DNA from: Pseudomonadota bacterium
GTDB taxonomy: Bacteria > Pseudomonadota > Alphaproteobacteria > Rhizobiales > Devosiaceae
Assembly: GCA_023415605.1 (NCBI GenBank)
Contig: JAEZKB010000096.1
Location: 1 to 30,964 of the forward strand
Reading direction: 5' to 3'
Length of the DNA stretch: 30,964 bases
Of the stretch, positions 1-7,206 are shown in pieces. The position numbers and the translations under genes were made by a program. The notes below the pieces were generated by a model that saw only the letters and a program-made list of their open reading frames with translations, did not search any database and had not been told where the DNA came from. The first letter of the stretch is position 1. Each line of letters starts with the position of its first letter.

Positions 1-332
1 CCGGTCCGGAGCGGCATGTCGAAGAGGCCACTCTGTCCGCATCCGGACCAGCCTCCCTACGGACTCAGGAGTTGCGGCGGACCTGAGAAGAACCGTAGGG
101 GTTTTCGGATAACGCTGTCATGGGGCAACGCGATCTCGTTGACCGCAACCTACTCGAAGCCGTCCGCGACTCAAGCGCGAGCAAAAAACGTAATGAAGAG
201 TTAACCTTACTCGGTCGGACTTTATCGAATGCCACTGGGGACAAGCCTCTCTACACTCTTGCATCACCAGTCGTGCCGGAACGATTGCTGCGGCGCGTGA
301 GTTGACCGGGAGACCCATCCCGGAGACCTTCG
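1..332. other. Gene-free leader with inverted repeats
   Basis: I see no convincing gene in this stretch. A short open frame at 120-305 has no ribosome binding site and no recognisable protein character. The first 105 bases hold nested inverted repeats: GGTCCGGA at 3-10 with TCCGGACC at 42-49, then the compound stem listed separately at 55-100. The rest, up to the start at 333, probably holds the promoter of the two small genes downstream, but I cannot point to a reliable -35/-10 pair. Confidence 0.5.
55..105 (+). terminator. Compound hairpin followed by GTTTT
   Basis: CCCTACGG (55-62) pairs with CCGTAGGG (93-100), and just inside it CTCAGG (64-69) pairs with CCTGAG (82-87). GTTTT follows directly at 101-105. 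This fits a rho-independent terminator for a gene left of the window, or the 3' end of a structured RNA. The T-run is short, so the call is tentative. Confidence 0.4.
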
Positions 333-512
333 ATGCCCCACCCGCAGAACCGTGACTACCAGCCCGACGAGGTCCCGTCCGATGTCGCCCACGAGGAGAT
401 CGTCGAGCGTGACCTGCCCGAGGGCCAAATCCCCGGCCTGCCGCTCAGTCGCGATCCTCTGCGCGAACCGGGCCCTACCGTCGGTCCCACCGAAAAGCCG
501 CCCCTCGATTAG
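333..512 (+). CDS. Small hypothetical protein, 59 aa
   Basis: A 59-residue, acidic, proline-containing protein (begins MPHPQNRDYQ, ends EKPPLD). I do not recognise a family. It has no membrane segment, signal peptide or cysteine and is probably disordered. The call rests on GGAG at 323-326, about six bases before ATG, and on its arrangement with the next gene: its TAG stop lies inside TAGGAGG, which is also the ribosome binding site of the gene at 522. That suggests translational coupling. Composition (Pro, Glu, Asp) matches its neighbour, so the two probably form a bicistronic unit. Function unknown. Confidence 0.6.
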   Translation: MPHPQNRDYQPDEVPSDVAHEEIVERDLPEGQIPGLPLSRDPLREPGPTVGPTEKPPLD

Positions 513-521
513 GAGGCAAAC

Positions 522-722
522 ATGACCATCCCCGCCGAGACCCCGCCCCCGATTCCCAACCCGAACCCGATCCCCGGTCCCGATTTCATTCCACCCGTTC
601 CCGGTCACCAACCCGACCGCGTCCCCGGCACTTTCCCCGAACCACCCGACGGCGTGCCGCCGGTTCCACCCGTGGAGGTTCCGCCGTCGCCGATGCCCGG
701 TACCGACGGGCAGCAGGCGTAA
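522..722 (+). CDS. Proline-rich small hypothetical protein, 66 aa
   Basis: A 66-residue protein in which more than a third of the residues are proline, arranged as PxP and PPxP repeats (for example PIPNPNPIPGP). It lacks a signal peptide or membrane helix and should be an extended, disordered chain. A near-perfect AGGAGG at 511-516 sits at good spacing and overlaps the upstream stop codon, so expression is probably coupled to the 59-residue protein. A strong hairpin terminator follows at 738-764. No family is recognised. The codons are mostly CCG/CCC, in line with the genome, so I see no sign of transfer. Confidence 0.6.
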   Translation: MTIPAETPPPIPNPNPIPGPDFIPPVPGHQPDRVPGTFPEPPDGVPPVPPVEVPPSPMPGTDGQQA

Positions 723-737
723 GGCTAGCCAACAAAA

Positions 738-764
738 ACGGCCCGATCATTGATCGGGCCGTTG
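738..764. terminator. Bidirectional hairpin terminator
   Basis: AACGGCCCGATCA (738-750) is the exact reverse complement of 752-764. It is preceded by AAAA and followed by GTTGT. It lies between two converging units, the proline-rich pair (+) and the small membrane protein (-), and can serve both. Confidence 0.75.
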
Positions 765-786
765 TCCATGAGACCTGAGCCAGGGG

Positions 787-948
787 CTAGAACACGGCCA
801 GGTACTTCAGCAGCGCGATAATGCCGATGACGATCACCACGATCTGGATGATCTGCTTGATGCGCGCTTCGACCGGCAGGCGTTGTACGAGCCATAGAAT
901 GAGCACCACCACCAGGAAGGTGATGAGGATGCTGATCAGAATTCCCAT
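787..948 (-). CDS. Small two-helix membrane protein, Thivi_2564 type
   Basis: A 53-residue membrane peptide with two hydrophobic segments: residues 3-21, then a short basic/amphipathic turn (LPVEARIKQ), then residues 33-50. Length, two-helix layout and the LWLVQRLPVE..IKQII pattern resemble the small proteins annotated as Thivi_2564 family; their function is not known to me. The frame stays open upstream to 1059. I chose ATG at 948 because GGAG lies just before it and because the extra residues are hydrophilic and unlike the family. It is downstream of pleD on the same strand, 128 bases away, and ends at the hairpin at 738-764. Confidence 0.7.
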   Translation of the reverse strand: MGILISILITFLVVVLILWLVQRLPVEARIKQIIQIVVIVIGIIALLKYLAVF

Positions 949-1076
949 CCGAAATCTCCGTGACGCTGCGGAAATGCAGGTCCGGCACAACGCGCGAGCG
1001 GCAGATTCGTCGCATTCGCGGGACTGGAATTCAGTTAATGCTCGGTCCGGTAACCGCAATCATGGAGGCCGCTGCC

Positions 1077-2447
1077 TCACGCCGCGTCGAACACGACCCG
1101 GTTGCGGCCTTCGCGTTTGGCCCGGTACAGCGCCACGTCAGCCCGCTTGAGGATCATCTCGGGTGTATCGGTATCGCTCTCGTTGAGCGCGACGCCGACT
1201 GAAACTGTTACCTGCAACGGATACTGCGTACCCAGTTCGAAGACGCGTTCCGCCACGGCAGTGCGGACGCGTTCGGCAACGTTCTGGGCCTGTTGGTAGT
1301 CGGTGTCGGGCATCAGCACCACGAACTCCTCACCGCCGAAGCGGCAGGCGAGGTCCACACCCCGGATGTTGCGGCGTAGCCGCACAGCGAACTCCTTGAG
1401 CACGGCGTCGCCGACATCGTGGCCATGCGTGTCGTTGACCGACTTGAAGAAGTCCATGTCGATCAGCATCACCGCCATGTCGCGGTCCTGCTCGCGCGCT
1501 TTTTCCAGCATCAGCGACAGGTGCCGATCGAAATAGCGCCGATTGTAAAGGCCGGTGAGTTCGTCAGTCACTGCCAGCGCCAGCGTATTGGTGACACTCT
1601 GGCGCAATTCAACGGCATAGCGCTGCCTGCGTATTTGGGTGCGCACGCGCGCCGAGAGCTCGTTGCGCTCCACCGGCCGCATGATGAAGTCATTGACCCC
1701 CAGGTCGAGCCCGCGAACTACGCGCGGCCGGTCCGCCTCGTCGGCGATGAGGATGATCGGCAGGGTTCTGGTATGTTCCGCCGTCCGCATCTGCGAGCAG
1801 ACGCGGAGCGGGTCGAAATCGGTCAACGCCATCGAGACCAGCGCCAGCTCATAGTTGCCGTCAGCGACAGCGAGGATCGCATCAGCCGGGTTGGCCAGAA
1901 CATCGACATGGTTGGCGGCGGCGAGGTAGCCGCGGATACGCTCGGCATGCCGCGCATCGGTATCAACTAGGAGGATGCGGCCGCCCTCGGAATTGATCGA
2001 GTCCATGGCCCGCATGGCGTCCTCGATGGCGATCTCCTGGCCAGTCTTGGCGCGGGCGCGCAACTCGTCGGTCAAGGCCTTCAGGCGCACCAGGCTTTTT
2101 ACGCGCGCCATCAACTGGATGTCGTCGACGGGCTTGGTGAGGAAATCGTCGGCTCCGACTTCCAGCCCCTGGACGCGGTCCGACGGCTGGTCGAGCGCCG
2201 TGATCATCAGCACCGGGATATGGGCGGTTGCCTGGTTGGTCTTGAGGCGCTTGCACACCTCGAAGCCGTCCATCTCCGGCATCATCACGTCGAGCAGCAC
2301 GATGTCGACGTCTTCGGCATCGCAAATGGCCAGGGCCTCGCGGCCCGATGAAGCCGTTCGAACCTCAAAATACTCCGCTGTCAGGCGTGCTTCGAGCAGA
2401 CGCACATTGGTCGGAATATCGTCAACGATCAGCACACGTGCCGTCAA
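1077..2447 (-). CDS. pleD: PleD, response regulator diguanylate cyclase
   Basis: Makes c-di-GMP from two GTP; in Caulobacter the PleD family drives the swarmer-to-stalked transition at the cell pole. Domains: receiver 1 at about residues 3-120 with D9, D10, phosphoacceptor D53 and K105; receiver 2 at about 157-272, where S205 takes the place of the phosphorylated Asp; GGDEF domain from about 290 to the end, with GGEEF at 371-375 and an inhibitory RxxD site (RGVD, 362-365) five residues before it. The start is TTG at 2447, giving 456 aa, the family's usual length, with the classic MTARVLIVDD opening. An ATG at 2519 would add 24 residues unlike the family. It follows divK by 94 bases, so the two are probably co-transcribed. 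Confidence 0.95.
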   Translation of the reverse strand: MTARVLIVDDIPTNVRLLEARLTAEYFEVRTASSGREALAICDAEDVDIVLLDVMMPEMDGFEVCKRLKTNQATAHIPVLMITALDQPSDRVQGLEVGADDFLTKPVDDIQLMARVKSLVRLKALTDELRARAKTGQEIAIEDAMRAMDSINSEGGRILLVDTDARHAERIRGYLAAANHVDVLANPADAILAVADGNYELALVSMALTDFDPLRVCSQMRTAEHTRTLPIILIADEADRPRVVRGLDLGVNDFIMRPVERNELSARVRTQIRRQRYAVELRQSVTNTLALAVTDELTGLYNRRYFDRHLSLMLEKAREQDRDMAVMLIDMDFFKSVNDTHGHDVGDAVLKEFAVRLRRNIRGVDLACRFGGEEFVVLMPDTDYQQAQNVAERVRTAVAERVFELGTQYPLQVTVSVGVALNESDTDTPEMILKRADVALYRAKREGRNRVVFDAA

Positions 2448-2541
2448 AGACCGTCGCCCCCAACAATTTCGGGACAACGCCCGTGTCCAAGCTGCTCCCA
2501 AAGAGCAGACCTGCATCACCTGAGAAGCGATGCGCCGCTAA

Positions 2542-2913
2542 CTAAGCGGGGCCAATATAGCGTTGAATCGTTTCCAAAAAGTGAGGCACCGAGATGGGTT
2601 TCGAAATGTACCCCTCGCAGCCGCCCTGGAGGATTCTTTCCTCGTCGCCTTTCATGGCGAAGGCCGTTACGGCGATGACCGGAATGGAGGCTAGGTCATC
2701 GTCTTCCTTGAGCCACTTGGTCACCACTAGGCCCGACACTTCGGGAAGCTGGATGTCCATCAGGATCAGGTCGGGATGGTGCGCCCGAGCGAGCCCGAGG
2801 GCTTCCATGCCGTTCCGTGTCTGGATGATATTGTAGCCACGGGATTCGAGCAGGTCGTTGAAGAGCTTCATGTTGAGCTCATTGTCTTCAACGATCATAA
2901 CGGTCTTTGGCAT
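2542..2913 (-). CDS. divK: DivK, single-domain cell-cycle response regulator
   Basis: A 123-residue lone receiver that in alphaproteobacteria is phosphorylated by PleC/DivJ-type kinases and controls the DivL-CckA-CtrA cascade. Visible residues: E9/D10 acidic pocket, phosphoacceptor D53 (in LMDIQLPE), T83 and K105 (SKPIS). There is no output domain, and the length is exactly that of the family. Start ATG at 2913, with AAGG a few bases upstream; the longer open frame to 3117 is not family-like. The divK-pleD order is conserved in Caulobacter and rhizobia. The divergent DUF3572 gene begins about 100 bases away, so the two promoters share this gap. Confidence 0.97.
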   Translation of the reverse strand: MPKTVMIVEDNELNMKLFNDLLESRGYNIIQTRNGMEALGLARAHHPDLILMDIQLPEVSGLVVTKWLKEDDDLASIPVIAVTAFAMKGDEERILQGGCEGYISKPISVPHFLETIQRYIGPA

Positions 2914-3012
2914 GTCGCCTTCTGTTCCACCGGGATTTCCCGCAGGCCCTGTGTATTGCCTCAACGGTGCAGTAACATCAATGCATTTCCAAAACCTGAA
3001 ACGAGACCCGAT

Positions 3013-3291
3013 TTGCCCGGCCTCAAGCCCGATCCGCTGACTCCGAATATGCTGGCCGATCTGTGCCTTAGCCACCTCGCCGAAAATCCGGAGCAGCTCG
3101 GCGAGTTCATGGTGCAAACCGGCACCTCACCCGATGCGGTCCGGCGCGGCGCCGGCACCGATTCCTTTGGGCGCGGACTCATCGACTATTTCGCTCAAAA
3201 TGAACCGCTGCTACTGGCGCTCTGCGCCAACGCCAAAATCTCGCCCGAGAGTTTCATGCGCATCTGGGCCAAGCTCAACCCGGCGGGATGA
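3013..3291 (+). CDS. DUF3572 family protein
   Basis: A small helical protein of about 92 residues, recognised by the DUF3572 pattern: an ADLCLSHLAENPEQLGEFM helix, then TGTSPDAVR, then an NEPLLLALCANAKISPESF segment. Its biochemical role is unknown; the family often sits next to divK/pleD in Hyphomicrobiales, as here. I prefer TTG at 3013 because ATG at 3049 would cut into the first conserved helix and has no ribosome binding site; TTG at 2956 is also in frame. The stop is three bases before the dinB start, so the two are surely co-transcribed. Confidence 0.75.
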   Translation: MPGLKPDPLTPNMLADLCLSHLAENPEQLGEFMVQTGTSPDAVRRGAGTDSFGRGLIDYFAQNEPLLLALCANAKISPESFMRIWAKLNPAG

Positions 3292-3294
3292 ATC

Positions 3295-4626
3295 ATGGCC
3301 CCGCTGCAGATTCTCTGCCGCAACTGCTTCGCCACCGCCGCTGGGGCGACAAAGCCGGAGCGCTGCCCCAAATGCGGCTCGCCCCGCATCATGGCGCACG
3401 AGGAGCTGTTCTCGCTTTCGATCGCGCACGTCGACTGCGACGCCTTCTACGCCTCGATCGAAAAGCGTGACGATCCGAGCCTGAACGACAAGCCGCTGAT
3501 CATCGGCGGCGGCGTGCGCGGCGTCGTCTCCACCTGCTGCTACATAGCCCGGCAGTACGGGGTGCGATCGGCCATGCCGATGTTCACTGCCAACCGGCTC
3601 TGCCCCAATGCGGTGGTCATCCCACCGAACATGGGGAAATACGTCGCCGCCAGCCGGCAGATCCGCGCCATCATGGATGGACTGACGCCGCTGGTCGAAC
3701 CGCTCTCGATCGACGAAGCTTTCCTCGACCTCTCAGGCACCGAGGCCTTGCACAAGGCCCCGCCTGCCGTGACCCTCGCGCGCTTCGCCAAGCGCGTCGA
3801 GGACGAGATTGGCGTCACCATCTCGGTGGGGCTCTCGCACAACAAGTTCCTCGCCAAGACCGCGTCGGACCTCGACAAGCCGCGCGGCTTTGCCGTCATC
3901 GGCAAAGCCGAGACGATCGACTTCCTGGCGAAGCAGCCGGTGAGCCTCATCTTCGGGGTCGGTAAGGTCTTCGCCGAGAGCCTCCGCAGGGAAGGCTACG
4001 AGACCATCGGCGACTTGCAGTCCGCGGCGCCCGAGGAGCTGGTGCGCCGCTTCGGCGATTCTGGCGCGCGGCTCGCCAAGCTCGCCCGCGGCGAGGATTC
4101 GCGCACCATTTCGTCTGACAGTGAGATGAAGTCGATCTCCTCCGAGACGACCTTCAACACCGACCTCAGCGACTTCGAAGCCCTCTCGACCGAGCTCCTC
4201 GCCTTGTGCGAGCGGCTTTCCGGGCGTCTGAAGGACAAGGGCATTATGGGCGACACGGTGACGCTCAAGCTTAAATCGGCGGGATTTCGCTTGCGTACGC
4301 GTGCCCGGCACCTGATGATCCCAACGCAACTCGCGAATGTGCTCTACGAGACCGGTTTGCAGCTCCTGGCCCGCGAGGTCGATGGCACTGCGTTCCGTCT
4401 GATCGGTATTGGTCTTTCAGGTCTCATGGAGGCCAAGGGCGAGGATCCGGTCGACCTGCTCGAGCCGCAGATCGCCCGCCGGGCGGCAGCCGAGCGGGCC
4501 ATGGATCGGGTCCGCAATCGCTTCGGCAACGAAGCGGTCATTCGCGGCAAGCTCTACGACCGGGTCAAGGCCCGGTCGGCCAAGGAGCCGGACAAGACAT
4601 CGGAACAAGAAGGTAACCCGAAATGA
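3295..4626 (+). CDS. dinB: DNA polymerase IV (Y family) with N-terminal zinc ribbon
   Basis: Error-prone translesion polymerase, 443 aa. The Y-family core begins at about residue 43: metal ligand D47 in AHVDCDAFYAS, the steric-gate region at FY, and the catalytic pair D140-E141 in SIDEAFLD. Then come the helix-hairpin-helix thumb (FGVGKVFAESL) and the little finger to about residue 420. Before the core lies a four-cysteine ribbon, C8-x2-C11 and C24-x2-C27, absent from E. coli DinB but usual in the rhizobial version. The C-terminus is a charged tail; I do not see a clear beta-clamp motif in it. ATG starts three bases after DUF3572, and the stop overlaps the ridA start as ATGA. Confidence 0.96.
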   Translation: MAPLQILCRNCFATAAGATKPERCPKCGSPRIMAHEELFSLSIAHVDCDAFYASIEKRDDPSLNDKPLIIGGGVRGVVSTCCYIARQYGVRSAMPMFTANRLCPNAVVIPPNMGKYVAASRQIRAIMDGLTPLVEPLSIDEAFLDLSGTEALHKAPPAVTLARFAKRVEDEIGVTISVGLSHNKFLAKTASDLDKPRGFAVIGKAETIDFLAKQPVSLIFGVGKVFAESLRREGYETIGDLQSAAPEELVRRFGDSGARLAKLARGEDSRTISSDSEMKSISSETTFNTDLSDFEALSTELLALCERLSGRLKDKGIMGDTVTLKLKSAGFRLRTRARHLMIPTQLANVLYETGLQLLAREVDGTAFRLIGIGLSGLMEAKGEDPVDLLEPQIARRAAAERAMDRVRNRFGNEAVIRGKLYDRVKARSAKEPDKTSEQEGNPK

Positions 4627-5081
4627 CGACGCCCCTCGATAAGCTCCGCGAATATGGCTACGAGCTGCCCCCGGCCAAGGCGCCGGCGGCCAGCTACATT
4701 CCGATCACCCGGACGGGCAACATCGTATACATCTCGGGTCAAATTTCCTCGAATGAGCAGGGCGTGGTCACCGGCCGGCTCGGCGACAACATGAACGTCG
4801 TGCAGGGCGGCAACGCCGCCGAACTCGCCGCAGTCAACTTCCTCAGCCAGATCGTCTCCAGCGCCGGCGTGCCGCTCGAAGAGGTCAAGAAGGTGCTGAA
4901 ACTCACCGTGTTCGTCGCTTCGGCGCCCGACTTCTACGAACAGCACCTCGTCGCCAACGGCGCCTCGAACCTCATCATCGGCGTGCTGGGAGAAAAAGGC
5001 CGCCATGCCCGTTCGGCTATCGGCATGGCCTCGCTGCCGTTGGGGGCCGCCGTCGAGGTCGAAGGCATCATCGAGGTCTGA
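4623..5081 (+). CDS. RidA/YjgF family enamine/imine deaminase
   Basis: A 152-residue member of the longer RidA (YjgF/YER057c/UK114) subgroup. Members hydrolyse reactive enamine/imine intermediates from PLP enzymes, acting as trimers with the active site at the subunit interface. Visible: VYISGQ (35-40), the KKVLKLTVFVAS strand (89-100), and RHARSAIGMASLPLGA, in which R130 is the likely carboxylate-binding arginine. The protein is about 25 residues longer than E. coli RidA, and its exact substrate cannot be told. It overlaps dinB by four bases (ATGA). The name ridA would imply the archetype's role, so I leave the symbol empty. Confidence 0.9.
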   Translation: MTTPLDKLREYGYELPPAKAPAASYIPITRTGNIVYISGQISSNEQGVVTGRLGDNMNVVQGGNAAELAAVNFLSQIVSSAGVPLEEVKKVLKLTVFVASAPDFYEQHLVANGASNLIIGVLGEKGRHARSAIGMASLPLGAAVEVEGIIEV

Positions 5082-5151
5082 CGCACGCTCTGCAACACGG
5101 CTGTCATGGAGCGCTGCTACCCGGTGGCGCTCCTCACATAATGAGTCCGCT

Positions 5152-5907
5152 TTGGCCCGTAACCCGCTGTTTCCGAATCCGATTGCCCATCGCGGGCTGC
5201 ACGACATCTCGCAGGGCGTGATCGAGAATTCGGCGTCCGCCTTCGAGGCAGCCATCGCCGGCGGCTACGCCATTGAGTGCGACGTTCAGCTCTCCTCGGA
5301 CGGCATACCCTATATCTTTCACGACGACGATCTTGACCGCCTTGTTGGCCGCCCCGGCCGCTCGGATGAGATCACCATGGCCGAGGTCGGTGCTCTGCCT
5401 CTCCTCCATTCCTCCACCGGCGACCGCCCGCAAACGTTCCAGCAATTCCTTGATCAGGTCGCCGGCCGAACGCTGCTGCAAATCGAACTCAAGCGCCAGT
5501 ACTCGCCCGAAAAGACCCAGGCGCTTGCCGCCGCTGTCGCCAAGGCTCTCAACGCTTATCGCGGTCCCAATGTAGTAGAGAGTTTCGACCCGCACCTCCT
5601 CGTCGCCATGCGCCAGCACGGCTACGCCGGCAAGCTCGGCATCATCACCTATTCGTGGAAGATCCCGGAGTGGGAAGACGATATCCCGGCCAGCCGCAAG
5701 TTCATCCTTCGCCACCTGCTCCACTGGCCGGTCACACGCTTCGATTTCATCTCCTGCCATGACATCGCCCTCGACCTACCTGCCGTGCGCTTCTTCCACG
5801 CGCTGGGCATGCCGGTCGCCACCTGGACCATCAAGTCCGAGTCTCAGGCCGCCAAGGCGCTCACGCGGGCCGATCAACTGGTGTTCGAAGGATTTGTTCC
5901 GCGCTGA
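5152..5907 (+). CDS. Glycerophosphodiester phosphodiesterase
   Basis: Cleaves glycerophosphodiesters to glycerol-3-phosphate and an alcohol; TIM-barrel GDPD fold, 251 aa. Key residues: H13-R14 in IAHRG, metal ligands E42 and D44 in IECDVQLSSDG, general acid/base H57 in FHDDDLDR, and IELKRQ as a further metal-binding strand. No signal peptide, so a cytoplasmic enzyme. The frame is open upstream, but TTG at 5152 gives the family's N-terminus, with HRG about 13 residues in. An ATG at 5141 is in another frame. It lies 70 bases after the RidA-family gene and 30 before the FemAB-like gene, so it probably belongs to the same transcription unit and may recycle phospholipid head groups. Confidence 0.93.
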   Translation: MARNPLFPNPIAHRGLHDISQGVIENSASAFEAAIAGGYAIECDVQLSSDGIPYIFHDDDLDRLVGRPGRSDEITMAEVGALPLLHSSTGDRPQTFQQFLDQVAGRTLLQIELKRQYSPEKTQALAAAVAKALNAYRGPNVVESFDPHLLVAMRQHGYAGKLGIITYSWKIPEWEDDIPASRKFILRHLLHWPVTRFDFISCHDIALDLPAVRFFHALGMPVATWTIKSESQAAKALTRADQLVFEGFVPR

Positions 5908-5937
5908 CCCTTCCGTCCCGGGCGCCGGTGACACATA

Positions 5938-7125
5938 TTGTCCGTTGCCGTGACAGATATCCATGAACTTTCAGCCGACATCGTTCCGTCTACACGGGAG
6001 ATTTCCGCGGACATTTGGAATGGTTTGGTGCCAGGGGCACACGGCCGCCCCGACAATCCATTCCTCGATCATTCCTTCTTCCTCGCCCTTGAGGAGAGCG
6101 GTTCGGCGAGCCGCCGCACTGGCTGGCAGCCACAGCACATCCTGCTGAAATCCAACGACAAACCGGTCGGCCTTATGCCGGCTTTCCTTAAGTCGCATAG
6201 CCAGGGCGAGTACGTTTTCGATCACGGCTGGGCCGATGCCTTCCAGCGTGCCGGCGGCGAGTACTACCCCAAGCTGCAGTGCGCCGTGCCGTTCACCCCG
6301 GTAACCGCCCCTAAGCTACTGGTTCCGAGTGATGATCCCGCGCTGAAACGCGCCCTGCTGACCACCGCCGAGACGCTCGCGAGCCGCAACAACATCTCTT
6401 CTGTCCACGCCACCTTCGTGCCCGAAGTCGAGGCCGAAATCGCACGCGCGGCCGGCTGGCTGGTTCGCCACGACACGCAGTTTCACTGGCATAATCAAGG
6501 CTTTGCGACGTTCGACGAGTTCCTCGAAACGCTCTCGTCCCGTCACCGCAAGGTGACCCGTCGCGAGCGCCGAGACGCGCTGGGCGACGACCTCACCGTC
6601 AAGTGGTTGACCGGCTCCGACCTCACCGAAGCCGTCTGGGATGCTTTTTTTGAGTTCTATCAGGACACGGGCAACCGCAAGTGGGGCCGGCCCTACCTCA
6701 ATCGTAAGTTCTTCTCACTATTGTCAGATTCTATGGCCGACCGGGTGCTGCTGATGATCGCCTATGACGGCGACGAGCCCATCGCCGGCACATTAAGCCT
6801 CATCGGCAAGGACACGCTCTATGGCCGCTACTGGGGGGCCACCCGACACGTGCCGTTCCTCCACTTCGAGCTCTGCTACTACCAAGCCATCGACTACGCC
6901 CTCGCCCACGGCCTAAAAACCGTCGAAGCCGGCGCCCAGGGCGAGCACAAGCTGGCGCGCGGCTACGAACCCTCGACCACCCGCTCCATCCATTGGATCG
7001 GCCATCCGGGCCTACGCCATGCTGTGGCCTCTTTCCTCGATCAGGAACGGGCTTCGGTCGTGGAAGAGCAGCGCGTTCTGAGCGCATACACACCCTTCCG
7101 CAAGGGCGAGCCGCCCTCCAGTTGA
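5938..7125 (+). CDS. FemAB-like/GNAT acyltransferase (COG3146, PF04339 type)
   Basis: A 395-residue protein of the type annotated as peptidoglycan biosynthesis/recognition or GNAT protein. Support: an N-terminal NPFLDHSFFLALEES motif, KSHSQGEYVFDHGWADA, a SSRHRKVTRRERR basic segment, the GNRKWGRPYLNR block, and the C-terminal VEAGAQGEHKLARGYEP signature. The fold is a doubled acyl-CoA N-acyltransferase like FemX; the acceptor in this subgroup has not been established to my knowledge. No signal peptide, so cytoplasmic. The start is TTG at 5938; GTG at 5950 is in frame and only four codons later. Neighbours are a phosphodiesterase and a glycosyltransferase, which suggests envelope lipid or sugar modification. 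Confidence 0.85.
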   Translation: MSVAVTDIHELSADIVPSTREISADIWNGLVPGAHGRPDNPFLDHSFFLALEESGSASRRTGWQPQHILLKSNDKPVGLMPAFLKSHSQGEYVFDHGWADAFQRAGGEYYPKLQCAVPFTPVTAPKLLVPSDDPALKRALLTTAETLASRNNISSVHATFVPEVEAEIARAAGWLVRHDTQFHWHNQGFATFDEFLETLSSRHRKVTRRERRDALGDDLTVKWLTGSDLTEAVWDAFFEFYQDTGNRKWGRPYLNRKFFSLLSDSMADRVLLMIAYDGDEPIAGTLSLIGKDTLYGRYWGATRHVPFLHFELCYYQAIDYALAHGLKTVEAGAQGEHKLARGYEPSTTRSIHWIGHPGLRHAVASFLDQERASVVEEQRVLSAYTPFRKGEPPSS

Positions 7126-7206
7126 CCGCGCGTCCGCCATCTGGCAACGAGAGGCCGGGGCTGGCGGGCCCTGAGGCTCTGCCAAAACAGGTCTGGTGAG
7201 GTTTGC

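Noticed and set aside
120..305. A 61-residue open frame in the leader region.
   Set aside because: No ribosome binding site, ordinary composition and no conserved pattern; the real small genes begin at 333.
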